Counted from the first letter of the stretch, positions 34,352 to 47,398 are shown. The stretch is 64,000 nucleotides of DNA from Calycina herbarum (GCA_001414485.1 LLEY01000025.1:455394-519393); one strand, 5' to 3'. Translations and numbers: made by a program. The notes: generated by a model from the letters alone, not told the origin.

Positions 34352-36483
34352 TCAGTGAGTCAATTTCTCCCCCTGAGTCTTCCTGTGCATCCCACCCAAC
34401 CAAGACCGACTAGTAAAAATCCTAATCTTCTTCCCATAAAACCAAAATATCCCAAGCGCCAAATTATTAGCCAACAAGAGCGCGCAAAAGATCCCGGAAA
34501 TAACAACCGCATATCCCCTCTCCAAAATCCAATCCAGAAGCTTCAATCCCATCCCAAAACTGATGGCTTGTTTCCCCAAATTCATAGCAATCAGCATCTC
34601 GCTCGTATTCGCGTTGTATGAATCAACAGCGTAAGCGAGCGTGAATGAGAAATAGAAGTAGGCTCCCCAATTTACCATGGAGACACCGAACATGTAACCG
34701 ATCCAATGGAGGTCATTTTGTGCTGTGAGACCGTAGACTACGAGGCCTGCGGGGGCAATTATCATTGCGGGGAGGAGGACCGGAAGACGCATTTCGGCTT
34801 CGCGGATGTGGTTGTTTTTTACGGTTAGGTGCGCGGCGAGACGGTCTGATGTGAATGTGAAGGGGATCGCACAGAAGTATCCTACCGCGTTTGCGACTGC
34901 AATGAGACCAGTGTTTTCCTGTTGGGAGAGAAATGTTAGAATTGCCATGGAAACTTTGGGGAGGAAGTGAAACTTACTTGTTTCCAGTTGTATGGTGGTG
35001 CGACGATTTTTAAGGGGAACGTATAGTTGAATGCCAAAGCTCCGAGACCGATATAGATTCCTAAACTTGTTAACTTCTCTGAATATTGTAACGCAACGCA
35101 AGGAGAACTCACCATATGTAGTAATAACCCAAAACACTGCCGGAACAGTGAAATAGGTGAACGGTCGAACCATGGTCATGAAGAACTCCGCCTCGTGATC
35201 AATTCCGTTGAATGGTTTCAAGGTCTGCAAAAAAGTCTTTCGAACAGGTCGCAGAGGTATGGCTTCTTCCACCTGTGCATCGCCCGCGTCACTTTTTTCA
35301 CCAAGCTGAGAAGTTGTTGGGGAAGGGATAGCGGGAGTCAAAGTGACATGGCGTTTGTAGGAAGTTTCTTCAACGAAGAAAAAAGCGAGGACGAAGAGAG
35401 CTCCTGCAAAGGCGGCTTCGACATAGAAAAATAGACGCCAGCTATAACCACCTGCCAGCATATACCCGGCGTATAATGGCCCGGTGGCGCCGAGACAGAG
35501 ACATACTGTTCAAGAATCGTCAGTTCGCTTTTATTTCTACGACTGTGCCGTGCAAACTTAGGCAAAGGGAAGGTTGGCTCTTACCAGTGTAGTATGCAAT
35601 TCTCTTTCCCCTCTCGTGTAAGAAGAAAATATCGTTCACAAGTTGTACCGGAAGAGCTTCGCACACACCAGAGCCAAGACCATGGAAGACACGAGCAATC
35701 ATGAGACCTTGAAATGAGGTTGCGCGGGAAGCTCCTATTAGACCACCTAGGAACTGGTTGACAAGCAATCGTTAGCTACTGTGGTGTCTAAGAAATAGGA
35801 AACAGGTGGAAACTTACGCATAATAAACTTCCCAACATAACGGGTCGACGACCAATTTTCAAATAGAGTGGGACTAAAAGTAAACTTCCTGCAAGTAACG
35901 GATTATGGTTAGCAGATTGACTGAGTTGGAAGTTGAACCCAAGGATGGAACGCACCAAAACCAAAAGCCAAATTGGGGTAAGATATCAATCCTGAAGCAT
36001 CTGTTGGCGTCACACCAAACTCTTCCGAGTAGAGTCCGATGTAAACAGATGGACCAAGAAGAGCTGAGTTTCCGAGGAAAGAGTAAGCGGAACAGATCAC
36101 CAGAATCATGGTCTTCTTGAAATTCGACCACTAGGTTATCGCTCGTCAGTCTTCGCGGAAAGTCCAGGAAAGACACGCGTGCGTACCTGAAGAGGATCAT
36201 TCGGGTCATCAGCAGGAACTGGAAACAGTGCTTGCCCATAAGCTGTATCATCACCCTCTGTCCAAACATTGTGTCGTCAGAATTGATCTCCGGAAGGGTA
36301 TTGGGGATTACGAACCAACAGCAAGTAGATTGACTGTTCCGGGAATATCTTCTTCGTGAGCATGACTGGTTGTGGTATTAGCAATTGAATAGCCCTCTTC
36401 GTCTAGTTTCTGTATTCGTACCTGCGAACTAGATGTCGTCCTCCAAAAGGCTCCTCCACCTTGGCGTGGTGTTGGTGTTCCAT
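34352..36483 (-). CDS. MFS transporter with a 5' frame discontinuity
   Basis: Confident exons: 36257-36187, 36130-35956, 35888-35818, 35753-35585, 35505-35113, 35060-34978 and 34918-34352, with introns of 52-79 nt and all phases kept. They encode about 12 hydrophobic spans of a drug:H+ antiporter-like MFS protein, including LKIGRRPVMLGS (the loop 2-3 signature region), GLGSGVCEALPVQ, YSWRLFFYVEAAF and a long central loop. The first exon ends at 36316 (EEDIPGTVNLLAV). Its frame has no ATG upstream, while the only nearby ATG (36483) opens another frame (MEHQHHAKVEEPFGGRHLVRR). A single missing base near 36405, or a 38-nt intron (AAG|GTGGAG...TTCGCAG|GTACGA), would connect them. The transported substrate is unknown. 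Confidence 0.75.
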
Positions 36484-38080
36484 TTTCGCTCCTCGTCTCT
36501 GTATGGGAAATTTGGAAAAGGTGTTATTGAAGAACAATGGAATAAAAACTACCAAATTAGAGAAAGTCAGCTAAGAACCTCGCGGTCTATAAATTGAAGG
36601 AGCCACAAACTTAAAAGCGCAGGTAACTTGCGCAGTAAACTCTTTTCCAAATGCCGAGTTGACACAAAATGTGGACTCTTGTCTCAAAAACTCCAAACCC
36701 AGAGCTTTCCCCAGATTTCCAACAAACCCCACAATGTGGGTTCTTCACTGCCTTTATACCCCGCGTTTTCGGTCCTCTAGCGCTTGTTATTGTCAAATAT
36801 AAGCTCTTTGGTATCAAACGGTTCGTGGTGCTTCGATAATTGGAAGTTGAGAAGGGTAAGAAAAAGCAGAAATCAGCTTACACTATCTAGCTATATTGTT
36901 TCACACGCACAGTTTTTTTTCCAACTCCGCTCTATCAATGTCAAGAGGCCCTGTTTGGCCGTGACAGCGGGTCTTGACTTTGCCTGATAACGGGTAAACA
37001 CCGCTGGGTGCTTAGGTAGTATTGGGAGGTGCAGATAGCATATTGAGCACCTGCATGGAATAGTACCGTCTAACCGAGCTTTACCAGACATTGAGCTGTT
37101 GAGCGGTCGAGATTTGAAAGTTTGGTTGCTAACTTTTTGCACCCACTTCTGCAGTGAGAGCCAGCACGAACATGGATGGAGGACAAGAGAGAACACGGTA
37201 TATCCAACCCATGTTTAAGGTTTAATATATATCGCTGCGTTGTATCATACCACCTTACGAACTCACCTGCCAAAACCAGTGACATAGAATAATGAAAGTT
37301 GTTGTAACATGTAGAAACTTGGTAGAGGATATAATTCGCAAGCGAGGGTTTCTAAGAAGATGACTTGTGTTTAGTAATACTTCTTCTTCTCTTATTCGCT
37401 AGCACTTGTACACCTTGTAAGACAGAATGAGGGGAAGTTGCTTGCCCCTGTTTGTTTTAATATCGGTGGGGCCTGTCACTACCTGTCAAAAATCAAGGAC
37501 AAGGGCTCCCTACACGGGTTCTCTAGGGTTGTTACCCAATCGGCGAGATCCTTGTTATTTCATTGGATCCATGGATGACCACGGAAAGAAGATGTGCGAT
37601 GCTGAAGATATGACAGATGATCTCCGGCGCCAATTCACGACGTCCGTTGCTAAGAAAACTTTAACTCTCGGTAGTGATTTGAGTTTCGGTCAAATGTATG
37701 AGCAAAATGAGAAAGAACCGCATCACAAAAACGTGCATCATTGATTTGACGATGGCAACAGAGATTAAATGATGTGATGAATGATCGATCTGTCAAGGGA
37801 CCTTGATGGCGGTTCGAAGCTGATTCGCGACAGATATCCAGAAATTCAAGACTTTCCAAAAGTGCACGAGATCATCGCTGATGCATGCAGCACCAGCGAT
37901 GCAGCATATATAATAATGAAATGATTCGATGTGAAGAAATGAAACTCTCACGTAAAAAACAGTTGACATTCCTATTCCGTCCTCGGTCCACCTTCCACAA
38001 GATAAACTCAAAGCAGACAAATCGACAATTGAAGAAAAATAGTCATTAAATTGCCTAGCCTCTTGTCGCCTTCCTAAAAC
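36484..38080. other. Intergenic, no gene seen
   Basis: In this 1.6-kb region several short frames exist on both strands (for example 37427-37744 +), without family features or splice support. Confidence 0.45.
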
Positions 38081-39710
38081 TCACAACTTTGCCTCCATAC
38101 TACCAGGTTGGCTCTCATCACTCTTGTTGTAGTATTGTGTGAAATCGTGACAAATATCATATGCCGTCTACAACAGTCAGTCAGTAACAAGTTTTCAACT
38201 TTCAGATTTGCAACAACTCTCGACCTCCAACCTTCAAGAAACCAAACAAGGTACCCCATTACATAGGATCAAAGCAAACCCCTACTCCAAGACCCCCAGA
38301 AGCGACCAAGACAGCGTGATGAAAACAAGAAACGGAGACTTACTTTATCAAACTCCTTCCTCATCTCCCCCGTAGAATCCAACTCCATATCCCTACAATA
38401 CCTCAAAAACTCGTCGTCTTTAAAAGGATCAACTGGATCCCTCTTTGCAACCCTCCTACAAAAGAATTAGCACGCACATCTCTTCTTTTCTCAAAACCCC
38501 AAAACGGAGAGAATCGAAACTTTAAACTCACAAGAAATTATCACTACTAATAGGATTAATGAAATCCCTCCACTTCCCCCTCCTAACCTCACAATACTTA
38601 TCCAAGATCTCGTCCCCCGCCAAACCCCGATCAATCCCCTCCAAACACTGCGCCAACCCCGCCACATCCACAATTCCCCCCGTCAACCCAAGTCCTCCAA
38701 AAGGATTAACAAGATGCGCCGCATCAGCAGCAAGCAGTATCTTTCCCACCCTCATTTTCTCCGCACATCTCTGATGAATTTTATAAGGCGCAACATTCAT
38801 AAGTTTATAATCGCCCGGCTTCGGATTGCCAGGTAACATTCTCTCGTATTTTGCTGGTTGATTAGCGAGCACTTGTTCGAGAGTGAAGGAGGGATCTTCG
38901 CCGTAGGAGACGCGCCAGAGGCCGGCGCGGGTGATGATGGCGGCCATGTAGTAGTCTTGGGGGTGGATGATGTTGTTTATATCTGACATGCCGTATTTGT
39001 GGAGGTCGTAGTATACCTGTATACTCGTGTTAGTTTCGATTTTCCTCTGATGGAAGGAGAAATTGAAGAAGAGAGGGCAAAGAATTACATCAGTAGCAAC
39101 AATCATAGCATCCCAAGTATGACCCGGAAACCCCTCTCCAAAAAGCGTCTTCCTAACCCTACTATTCGCCCCATCACATCCCACCAGATAATCCGCCTCA
39201 ACCCTGATTTTCTCCCCCTCAAATTCAGCTTCAGCCCATGTCCCCCTCTCATCCTGACCAACATCCAAAACTTTATGTTTCCATCTTATTTCAATCCCCT
39301 CCGTCCCCTCCGCATGTCTAAGCAATATTTTACCCAGCAAATTCAGAGGTAAAACAGTCAATCCATCCGCTCCCCTTGATTCAGGAGTATCTTTCAATCC
39401 AGAAACAAGACTTAAATCCTGTCTTCGCCAATTGAAGTCTCCCGGTATGATGCCCTCTTTCCTCACATCATCAAGTACGCCCGCATCACGTAGGGCTCGA
39501 ATGGCGGAAGGTCCGTAGTGAGCGGCGCGGGGTCGATTATCAATTGTAGATGCTCCATCGAGGAGTGTAACCTTGATATCCGATTTCGCGAGGAGGAGAG
39601 CAAGAACGAGACCCGAGGGTCCAGCTCCTACGATGAGGACCTGGGATAAAAAGGATGGTTAGGTTGTGTTCAGAGGGGGGGGGAGATGGGAAGAAGGTAC
39701 ATACGTGCAT
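38081..39710 (-). CDS. FAD-dependent monooxygenase, salicylate hydroxylase-like fold
   Basis: Exons 39710-39705, 39640-39089, 39016-38532, 38455-38344 and 38167-38081 give 413 aa. The first coding exon is only ATGCAC; after splicing the protein starts MHVLIVGAGPSGLVLALLL, a perfect Rossmann FAD-binding GxGxxG start. Exon 2 alone has no ATG before the motif. The second FAD/NADPH signature is LVGCDGANSRVR (DG motif), and the ribityl-binding segment is ILLAADAAHLVNPFGGLGL, with AD in place of the common GD. The last intron is long (176 nt). This family hydroxylates aromatic rings (salicylate, kynurenine) or secondary metabolites. It lies about 8 kb from the aromatic-catabolism block, so a role in feeding that block is possible but not shown. 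Confidence 0.82.
39705..39710 (-). other. 6-nt first coding exon of the FAD monooxygenase
   Basis: ATGCAC is followed by donor GTATGT. The acceptor TTTATCCCAG at 39641 precedes GTCCTCATC, giving MHVLIVGAGPSG. Confidence 0.75.
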
Positions 39711-40576
39711 ATTAAATGATTGACTAAATTGTGTTTGAAACTATGCAGTATAGATCTCTGTGTCGAACTTCCAACAATGTAACTCTACAACTCAGAAATA
39801 ATTTACAATGATTCTTCAAACAAAAGAGAGATCCAAAACAACCAGTCCCAAAGACCGAGCAAGGCATTTATCCATACCGCTAGAAAACGTGTTTATTATT
39901 GCGCCACCCATAAGTAATCCCAGTAACAAAAGCCACCATTATGGATGATACCACACTATGGTCCATGAGCACCTTAGGGAAAATTCTTATCAATTAGCGG
40001 CGTGTGCCAACATTAAAGTTCAGGGCAAATGCCTGTATCAGGAAGGTAGAGGATCTCTGATTCGGTAGAAGTACGGTAATAGCATACATATATTTACTCC
40101 ACCGCCAGGGGACTTGTGATATATTGTGCAGCTTTTTTGATTTGACAAAACAAAAGTCAATCTTGATTACTAAACCGTGGTCATCATTGAAAGCACGAGA
40201 AAGCCGTCGAATAACCTCTCACCAATTTGATACCAAATTCTGGAGATAGTGGGGCGATGCTTCACAAAGACAAGGTTCCCCGCGAATAACCTGGAAAAGT
40301 CCCACACCACAGGGGAGAAAGGGACCACAATGACCCCGCATGTCAGACAGGAAGGCCTGGGGGAAGCTCCAGCTGATCGAGGAGAAACACCTGAGAACCG
40401 AGACGTGGGGAAAGAAAGCTGTCTTGACGGAAACCGTCAACCGAAAAGGTCGATCGACCATCTCCTTGGACTCTGATCTGATACTTGTACCCTGAGACCA
40501 TTACGTGGGGAAAGCCATCAGCCGTCCTTGACTCAAAGGTTTTCGGGATAGCGAGCCTCAGACCATTCCCAAGAAC
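39711..40576. promoter_or_regulatory. Divergent promoter region with duplicated ACGTGGGGAAAG element
   Basis: Shared upstream region of the FAD monooxygenase (-) and P450 (+). Two copies of a roughly 25-bp element (CCTGAGA...ACGTGGGGAAAG) lie at 40390-40414 and 40491-40514, the second ending about 60 nt before the P450 ATG. Each contains GTGGGG, a match to the CreA consensus SYGGRG. Confidence 0.5.
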
Positions 40577-42286
40577 ATGGCAGCCACCAACTCCTTCCTC
40601 TCCTCGGTACTGGCTCAAGCTAGTCCAGCCTCGATTATCTTATTACCTTTGTATGTCGGACTCGCAGTCCTCACACTTGACTATGCATACATGATATATC
40701 TCCATTTCCGAATGGTACTCGTCTCCTCTCTCCTCCATCACCAATATCAATACCAAATACTCCCAACTAACATTCCCAACAGCCACCAGGACCCTTCCCA
40801 TGGCCCATCATAGGAAATACCTTCCAACTACCAGAGAAGAAACCATGGATTTATTTTGAAGAACTCGCGAAACGCTACAATGCGCCAATGATCACATTCT
40901 GGATTGGCCGCAACCCAACCATCTGGATCTGTGACGCCTGGACGGCATCCGATCTCCTCGACAAAAGAGCAGGTATCTACGCCTCCAGACCGCGAATGGT
41001 AGTATTCGGCGAATTGGGAAGTGGACAAGCAAGTTTGGTGTCCATGTACTATGGTCCTCGCTGGCGAGTTCATAGAAAATTAACTCACATGGGAGTTGGG
41101 TTGCAGCAAGTTCGGAATTATTTGGGGTTCCAGAATGATGAGAGTAGACTTGTTGCGTATAATCTTCTGAAAACACCCGAGGATTATGTTGTGCATTTGG
41201 AGAGGTATGCTGCTAGCGTGGTGTCGATCATTGGATTTGGGAGAAGGATTTCAAGTACCAAGGACCCAGTGATAAGTGAGGTGTTGTTTCTGATGCAGAA
41301 GGCGGCGGAGTTAAATGTCCCAGGCAAGACTTTTCCGATGTTGATGGAGACATTCCCAAGTAGGTTTTAGAAACATGGAGAGAGTAGGCCAGTTAGCTAA
41401 CTGAATGGCAGTACTCTCCAAAGTTCCAACACAGCTTGCACCTTGGAAATATAAACATGGACTTGGAGGAAAGCATGGAGTTGGCCGACCGTTCTACTAC
41501 GCATTAGCTGAAGAAGCAGCTGCCAATCCAGAACAGAAAAATTGCTATGCGAAAAAGATATTTGAAGAAGCACCAAAATACAACTTGAGCATGATGGAGA
41601 TCGCATCACTTAATGGAGCCCTGTTTGGTGCTGGGAGCGATACTTCGAGTTCGACACTTGTCACCTTCTTTCTTGCCTGCACCGCGTTCCCAGAAACGCT
41701 ACCAGCTGCATGGGAAGAACTCGACCGAGTCATTGGTCCAGACAGAAGTCCTACGATGGACGATGAGCCTAATCTGCCATATGTCAAGGCTTTTGTGAAG
41801 GAGGTATTCAGATGGAGAAGTGTTGCCATAATTGGAGGACAACCCCATGCGCCAATTCAAGATGACAACTACAAGGTGATACAACCAAACATGGTAACCG
41901 AACAAGCACTGCTAACAATGCACCACCAGGGCTGGAAAATACCCAAAGGAACCTGGATTCAAGGCAATCTGTGGGCCATTCATCGCCATGAACGGGATTT
42001 CCCCGAACCTGATCGATTCAACCCCAGCAGATACCTCAAAGACAGTCCTGACTCGAGGCCATTCCCCAACGACAAAGGATATATGGCCTTTGGATGGGGC
42101 AGAAGAGTGTGCAGTGGTCAAGGTCTGGCAGAACAGGGAACCTTCATCACCATCGCTCGCCTCTTGTGGGGATTTCGAATCGAAAAGGCTCGCGATGCTG
42201 CGGGGCAGGAGATTCCGGTGGACATCTTCAACTATACGTTGGTGTTTCCTCCCCGTTTCGAACTTTCGATGCTAATTGTTGTCTAG
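40577..42286 (+). CDS. Cytochrome P450, O-methylsterigmatocystin oxidoreductase-like
   Basis: Exons 40577-40714, 40783-41359, 41412-41875 and 41930-42286 give 511 aa. The N-terminal anchor is at about residues 20-42 (IILLPLYVGLAVLTLDYAY), followed by the proline hinge PPGPFPWPIIGN typical of microsomal P450s. The I-helix is GAGSDTSSST, the K-helix ExxR is EVFR (KEVFRWRS), and the heme loop is FGWGRRVCSGQG. The order and spacing resemble the CYP64/CYP620-like group of fungal P450s. The last intron is 54 nt, a multiple of three and free of stops, so retention would insert 18 residues (VIQPNMVTEQ...). Splicing gives the expected DDNYKGWKIPKGT. The substrate is not evident. Confidence 0.85.
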
Positions 42287-43775
42287 AAACGGCCTCAATA
42301 TGCGCCCGGAGCCCTTCGAGTGCAAGATCACAACGAGGAGCGACAAGATTCGTGAAAGCATCGAGCGCGAGGGGGAGGAAGCAGAGGTTCGCCTGGCAAT
42401 GTACGACGGAGAAACTAAGTACACACTTAGTCAGTATTATCAGAACCAGACCAAGGGGGCCAGTTAAATGCGAGTGATTACTTGCTTGTGGGTTGCAGTG
42501 GTGGTATTGACGTTGCACCGGTAGATAGATACCCATGGCCCAAAGGGTCATCTCGGAGGAAAGGACATGCAGATAAATTAATTAAATTCATATCAACCTT
42601 CTTTCTGCCATCGCTAATCGCGAGTCGATTGGTAAAAGGAAAAATCTCCGAGTGGTAACGATGAACATGGGTACGGAGAAGTGGTCGAATTGGTCATGCG
42701 CACGACATGGAAATAGAGGCAAAATGCAAGGTCAACTGCAAGATCTGCCCGCTTTCTTCCACAGGAGATCTTGATCGACGGGAGAGGGCCCGAGATGGTT
42801 GTTTTAGGATGAGAATGTCGACGAAAGAGGTTGACACAAGAAATAGGATACGAGGACGAAGAGATCAATAGAGCGCGTGCGTATTGACATGAGGGATCAT
42901 GATGTCACGCATGTCAATATCAAATTGAAGAAACAACTGTGTCGATACTACTGCTGTTGGCGTTGAAGATGTCGATGAGCGGAGCCAGTGCTGGATACAA
43001 AATCTACTGCCGTCAAAGCCTCATATTCCAGGCTCAAAGAGACAGACCAAAGCGGCAGTAAGAAGCTAGAATAATTTAGTAATTCCCCAAATCTTCTGGG
43101 AACTTTGAGATTCACTATTTCACCTTCGAATAGGAAGTAGGAGGAAGTAGGACGAACTTGAAGTATTTCCTGCCGCTTTTACTATCAGTGAAGGGTTAGT
43201 TGCCGGCTGCTTTTAACCCCGCGCCGACCCTGGCCTGTCACGTGAGTCAGTAGACCAATCAAATCTGAGATTTTGAAATGACCCCTGCAACTTTTCCACA
43301 ACTTTTCACGGCCAACCCCTCTTTTGCGTCTTGGCATCTCCGCCTTTTCGCAGCTTCACGCAGGGTTTTGTCCATGGCCGAAGCATCTCCATCAGACAAG
43401 CTGGCAGCTTCATGCTTCATGGCCACCTGCAATTAAAAGAAAGTTAGTTGCGCGACACCATCCCATACACAACCATTAGACGCGACTACTCGACGCTAGT
43501 TGCCGACCGGTCTCACATCTTTGCCACGCCTCGATCAACTCTCCAGCAGTTCTCGACCGAACGTCCCGTCCTTCCCCCCTTCCAACTATTTCCCAACCTC
43601 CTGCATCCTGCATAGACCGATCTCGACACGGCAATTGGGAGCAAACTCTCAATCCCGTGCATTGAAGCGACTCCAAATCATCCCAATCTCGTGGTGACGA
43701 TGGGTGGTGGAAGCAGCGTTGCTTATAACATCGAGATTTGAAAAAAGATCTGGCCCCACACGCTTCACTCCAGCC
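42287..43775. other. Upstream region of the transcription factor gene, no gene seen
   Basis: A 1.5-kb spacer. Some CA-rich and CT-rich 5' UTR-like sequence precedes 43776, and a CCCCAC word lies near 43755. No convincing frame is present. Confidence 0.45.
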
Positions 43776-46700
43776 ATGCCTACCAGCGCAGAGACAACGC
43801 AAGACCTTCGACAAGAGCGCAGGCACGAGCAGCGTCCAATTTTGCCTAAAAAATGTCTCTACTGCGAGAGAAGATTCTCAAAGGCGGAGCACCTAAAGCG
43901 TCATCAACGTTCTCGTATGTGCCTCCTCGCCTCTCCACACCCCAGGCTTATTGCAACTCGAAACTTGCGACCCGCGACTCCTTTAGATCACGCATTAGCT
44001 AATGTACAACTGTCTTATAGATACTGGTGAACGTCCCTATCGATGTTCACGCTGTCAGAAATGCTTTTCGCGAAGGTCAGCCGTCTCAAGAGACACGTCA
44101 TAATTTGATGTTGTCTATCTTTCTTTGCCAGATTAACTGTTGCTAACCAAACTAAAGCGATGTGCTTATTCGCCATCTGAAAAATCACCCCCATATTCCA
44201 GGGGACGAGATTGAACAGAGCTCTTCAGAGGGCGATCAGCCACCAAGCAGCAAAAGAAGAGCCAGTGCAAGTAGTGTTGTGAGCATCGCTCAGATGAAGA
44301 ATGAATCCGTGGGTTCTGTTATTCAAGAGCATATGCCACGTCCGATATCACCATCCCGCATTGATCCGGCTCTTTTGGGACCACCAAGCGCCGAATTTCA
44401 TGAGCAAAGCAACGCTCATGCAATGGCGTCTGGACTGGACCATTTAGCTCTCCTTGCCTCACAGCAAGCTTGGGGTAACGGCGCAGGCGATGCATCAATG
44501 ACGGATTCCGGGAGCACGGTAATGGGAGCGGCTCCAGAATCTCAAAACTGGGGCCAAGAGTCAGCATCGCATAATCACGAGTTTGGTAGCGTGATGAATT
44601 ACCAAAATGGTCTGCCCTCGAATGATTCTGATTTTCAAATGATGGGGGGTGCAGCACATCCACATGCGGGTCTGGATTTTGGTAACGACTTATATTCCGG
44701 ACGCTTGAGTGCATTACAAGGCCAAATATCCCCTGGGATGGGATGTGGAACCCCAAATGGTGGTATGATGCCTCATGAGTTACTCAATTGGTTCGACCAG
44801 TTCGACATGGACGCCAACAACCCCCCTGAGCGATCGCAACCTCTCGGCGGGAGTCCTCCGGCGAGATCGCAAGAAGGGAGACAGCCGACGGTCATGTCGC
44901 CAGATGGGGGTAACTCGTCTAAGAGTTCCGGTTCACTCAGCACTGTCATTCCCACTGAACGATTTCATAAGGTTGAGCGCTGTTGGCCAAATAGACCAAG
45001 CAATGCCGTCCGACTGATGCCAACTCTGTGGCGTGATGCTATCTTGAAGCCACAGGATAATCTGTTTTCCAAAGAGAACTTGTCACCTAAGGACATGGAG
45101 CACAATCGACAATATGGTTCTCGGTGGGGTTTGGATGAAGATTGTCGAACTCGACTTCAAAAGATGTTCGTCAGCCTGAGTAGGAAAGAATCCAATCACG
45201 GTTCTGAGGGATACTCTCCATTTTCACACTCATCGCCCTCTTCAAAGTCATCAATATCGAGCAATATTCAAGAAGAAATATCCAATATTCCAAACTTCCC
45301 TCCAGCAGAAATATTCGACATCAGTCTAGATCTGTTCTTTCGGCAATTTCATCCACTTATGCCGTTCATTCATACACCTACATTTTGTCCAAAGACCGCT
45401 CCTACATCCATACTTCTCATCATGTGCCTGATTGGTTTGACAATACTTCAAACCAAAGGCGCTACAGCATTCGTTAGACAGGCGTTTCCGGTATTTATTT
45501 CCCTTTCAGACTCTTCTTTTCGTCCCACGTTCTTTTGTGATTAATCGGGCCTAACCAATATCCAGAGAGCGCTTGAAAAGGTGTGCACAGAATTAATGTC
45601 ACCACCACGAGAAGGACGACGTATCGACCAATTATCTTCCTTGGCTAGTGCTGTTTTCATTTTGAGCCTTTCAGAGATGACCGGAGTAAGTAAGAGGTCA
45701 GACTTTCGATTTTCCAACTAACGCCGTCAGAACCGAGCACACCATGAGCAATGCCAAATGCTATACACGAATGTCATTATGGTATGTGGTTGCTATTGTT
45801 GATTATCAAACAAAATCCTAATTTTTCGCAGACTGCCCAAAGACACGGCCTTTTCAGCACCAAAGATGTCCCACCTCTCGAGGAGCATTTGTTTACAGCT
45901 ATTCCGTTCATCGAAGCTAGATGGAAGGCATGGGCTCGCGTTGAGTGTATTAAACGGTAAGTTTGCGTCATTAGTAATGCTATAAATACTGACATCACAA
46001 AAGATTGATTTTGTGTCTGTCTATGGTTGATACGTGGTACTCTGCAATATTTCATACCAGCCCCATGATGCGCACCGACGATGTACGAATAATATTACCC
46101 TGCGATTCAGCATTATTCCAGGCGAATTCAGCCGCAAAATGGGACCAGCTCATCTCAAAAGGCGCTCGCTTATGTATGCCCGAATTCTCAATGTCGGCGG
46201 ACATGATACAACTACCTCAGCTAGACTTCACACTTGATGTTCATGGTATGACTGGCGTACTATCTCTTATTCGATTACGTATATCAGAGAGCTTTCATCG
46301 TCTGCTATCAGGAAGTCAACGCCGCGCTGTTGATCATTCCTTCATACCATGGAAAACATACGAATCGAACTCACGTGCAGACGCCAGTCGGAACTTCACC
46401 ATTCAAGTCATGCGTTCTTATGGTTCCATGTTATCAAACATGAATCCAAACTGTTTGATACTTTGGCACAATATGTGCATTATGCTCACTACCGACCTTC
46501 GATTATTTGAACTCGGAGCTGGTTGCGCTGGTGCGGAGGCGGCTAGAGATGCTCTCGATGATATCGCTGCTTGGACACAAACCCCTGCAGCGAGAAGAGC
46601 AGTCATACATGCAGCGCAGACCTTCACACTGATGACCAATCGAAGAGCTTCAGATGGAGATCCATTTCACGCAACCACGAGTCTGTTTGTGGCAGCTTTG

Positions 46701-47048
46701 GTGTTGGGATTGTATGTTTTCATGGCAAGTCCCGATGATTCTGCTCCCAACTCCGGCTTTGATCTTATCGAAGATATGGATTGGAACATCGTGGGAACTG
46801 CGGGTCTTTCAAACGATCCTCAGATGGCGGTGGATAATGCAGCTATCAATTTTATAAAAAATGGTGGAAGAATCTCCTTCAACGGGGTTATTCATCAACC
46901 GGGATATGAGGCCGCAAGGAGAATATTGTTAGATTATGCGAGGTTGTTGGAGGATATCGGAAAATGGAGGGTTGGCGTTCATCAATTTTCAAGAGTACTA
47001 CGGATCATGAGCGATGCTCTGGTCGATGTTGAACCTGCTGGAGAGTAG
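43776..47048 (+). CDS. C2H2 zinc-finger transcription factor with fungal-specific TF domain
   Basis: Exons 43776-43914, 44021-44075, 44158-45490, 45566-45685, 45731-45781, 45832-45956 and 46004-47048 give 955 aa with all phases kept. Two tandem C2H2 fingers lie within residues 20-75: CLYCERRFSKAEHLKRH, then the HTGERPY linker, CSRCQKCFSRSDVLIRH. The fingers are interrupted by two introns, the second with a weak GTCAGC donor. A long Ser/Gly/Pro-rich acidic middle follows. Then comes the Fungal_trans-type domain (about residues 440-700), beginning ISLDLFFRQFHPLMPFIH. This C2H2 plus fungal_trans layout is common in Pezizomycotina regulators of metabolism. It sits directly upstream of the aromatic-catabolism block in the same orientation as homogentisate dioxygenase, so it is a candidate pathway regulator by position only. 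Confidence 0.85.
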
Positions 47049-47363
47049 GATTGCGTTTTGCTGGGAGGTAGGATTGTATTTCGACACAATATCGTCTGAT
47101 TCTCTCAGTCCCACTGACCCCTCATGATACACCTGATACCACCAATATCATACGTCTTGGATGATCTCCAGGAACTTACTAAGTTTGAGCCACTCCCGAA
47201 ATTGGTTCCCGAGCGGGTCTGAAATATGAAAATCTAGCCCCCTCTTCAATTAGGAAAATTCGTCCCGGTTTTCCGTGGGGCTTTAGAACCAACAAAACAA
47301 CCTTTCTCACGCGACCGCAAATGAAGCTCGTCCCCCTCGCTAAATGTCTCCGAGCAATAACAA

Positions 47364-47398
47364 CCCCACAAAGGGGTTCTGGCTATGCCCCACCCCAC
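47364..47398. promoter_or_regulatory. Three CCCCAC words upstream of homogentisate dioxygenase
   Basis: CCCCAC occurs at 47364-47369, 47388-47393 (within TGCCCCAC) and 47393-47398, about 280-310 nt before the ATG. Read on the other strand, GTGGGG fits the CreA consensus SYGGRG. Confidence 0.5.

Noticed and set aside
36393..36408. 12-nt GT-AG segment (GTACGAATACAG) as an intron in the MFS gene
   Set aside because: Far below any workable intron size. A base deletion or the 38-nt candidate is more reasonable.
37427..37744. Plus-strand frame of 105 codons
   Set aside because: No family features, no neighbouring exons and no signal peptide of good quality.
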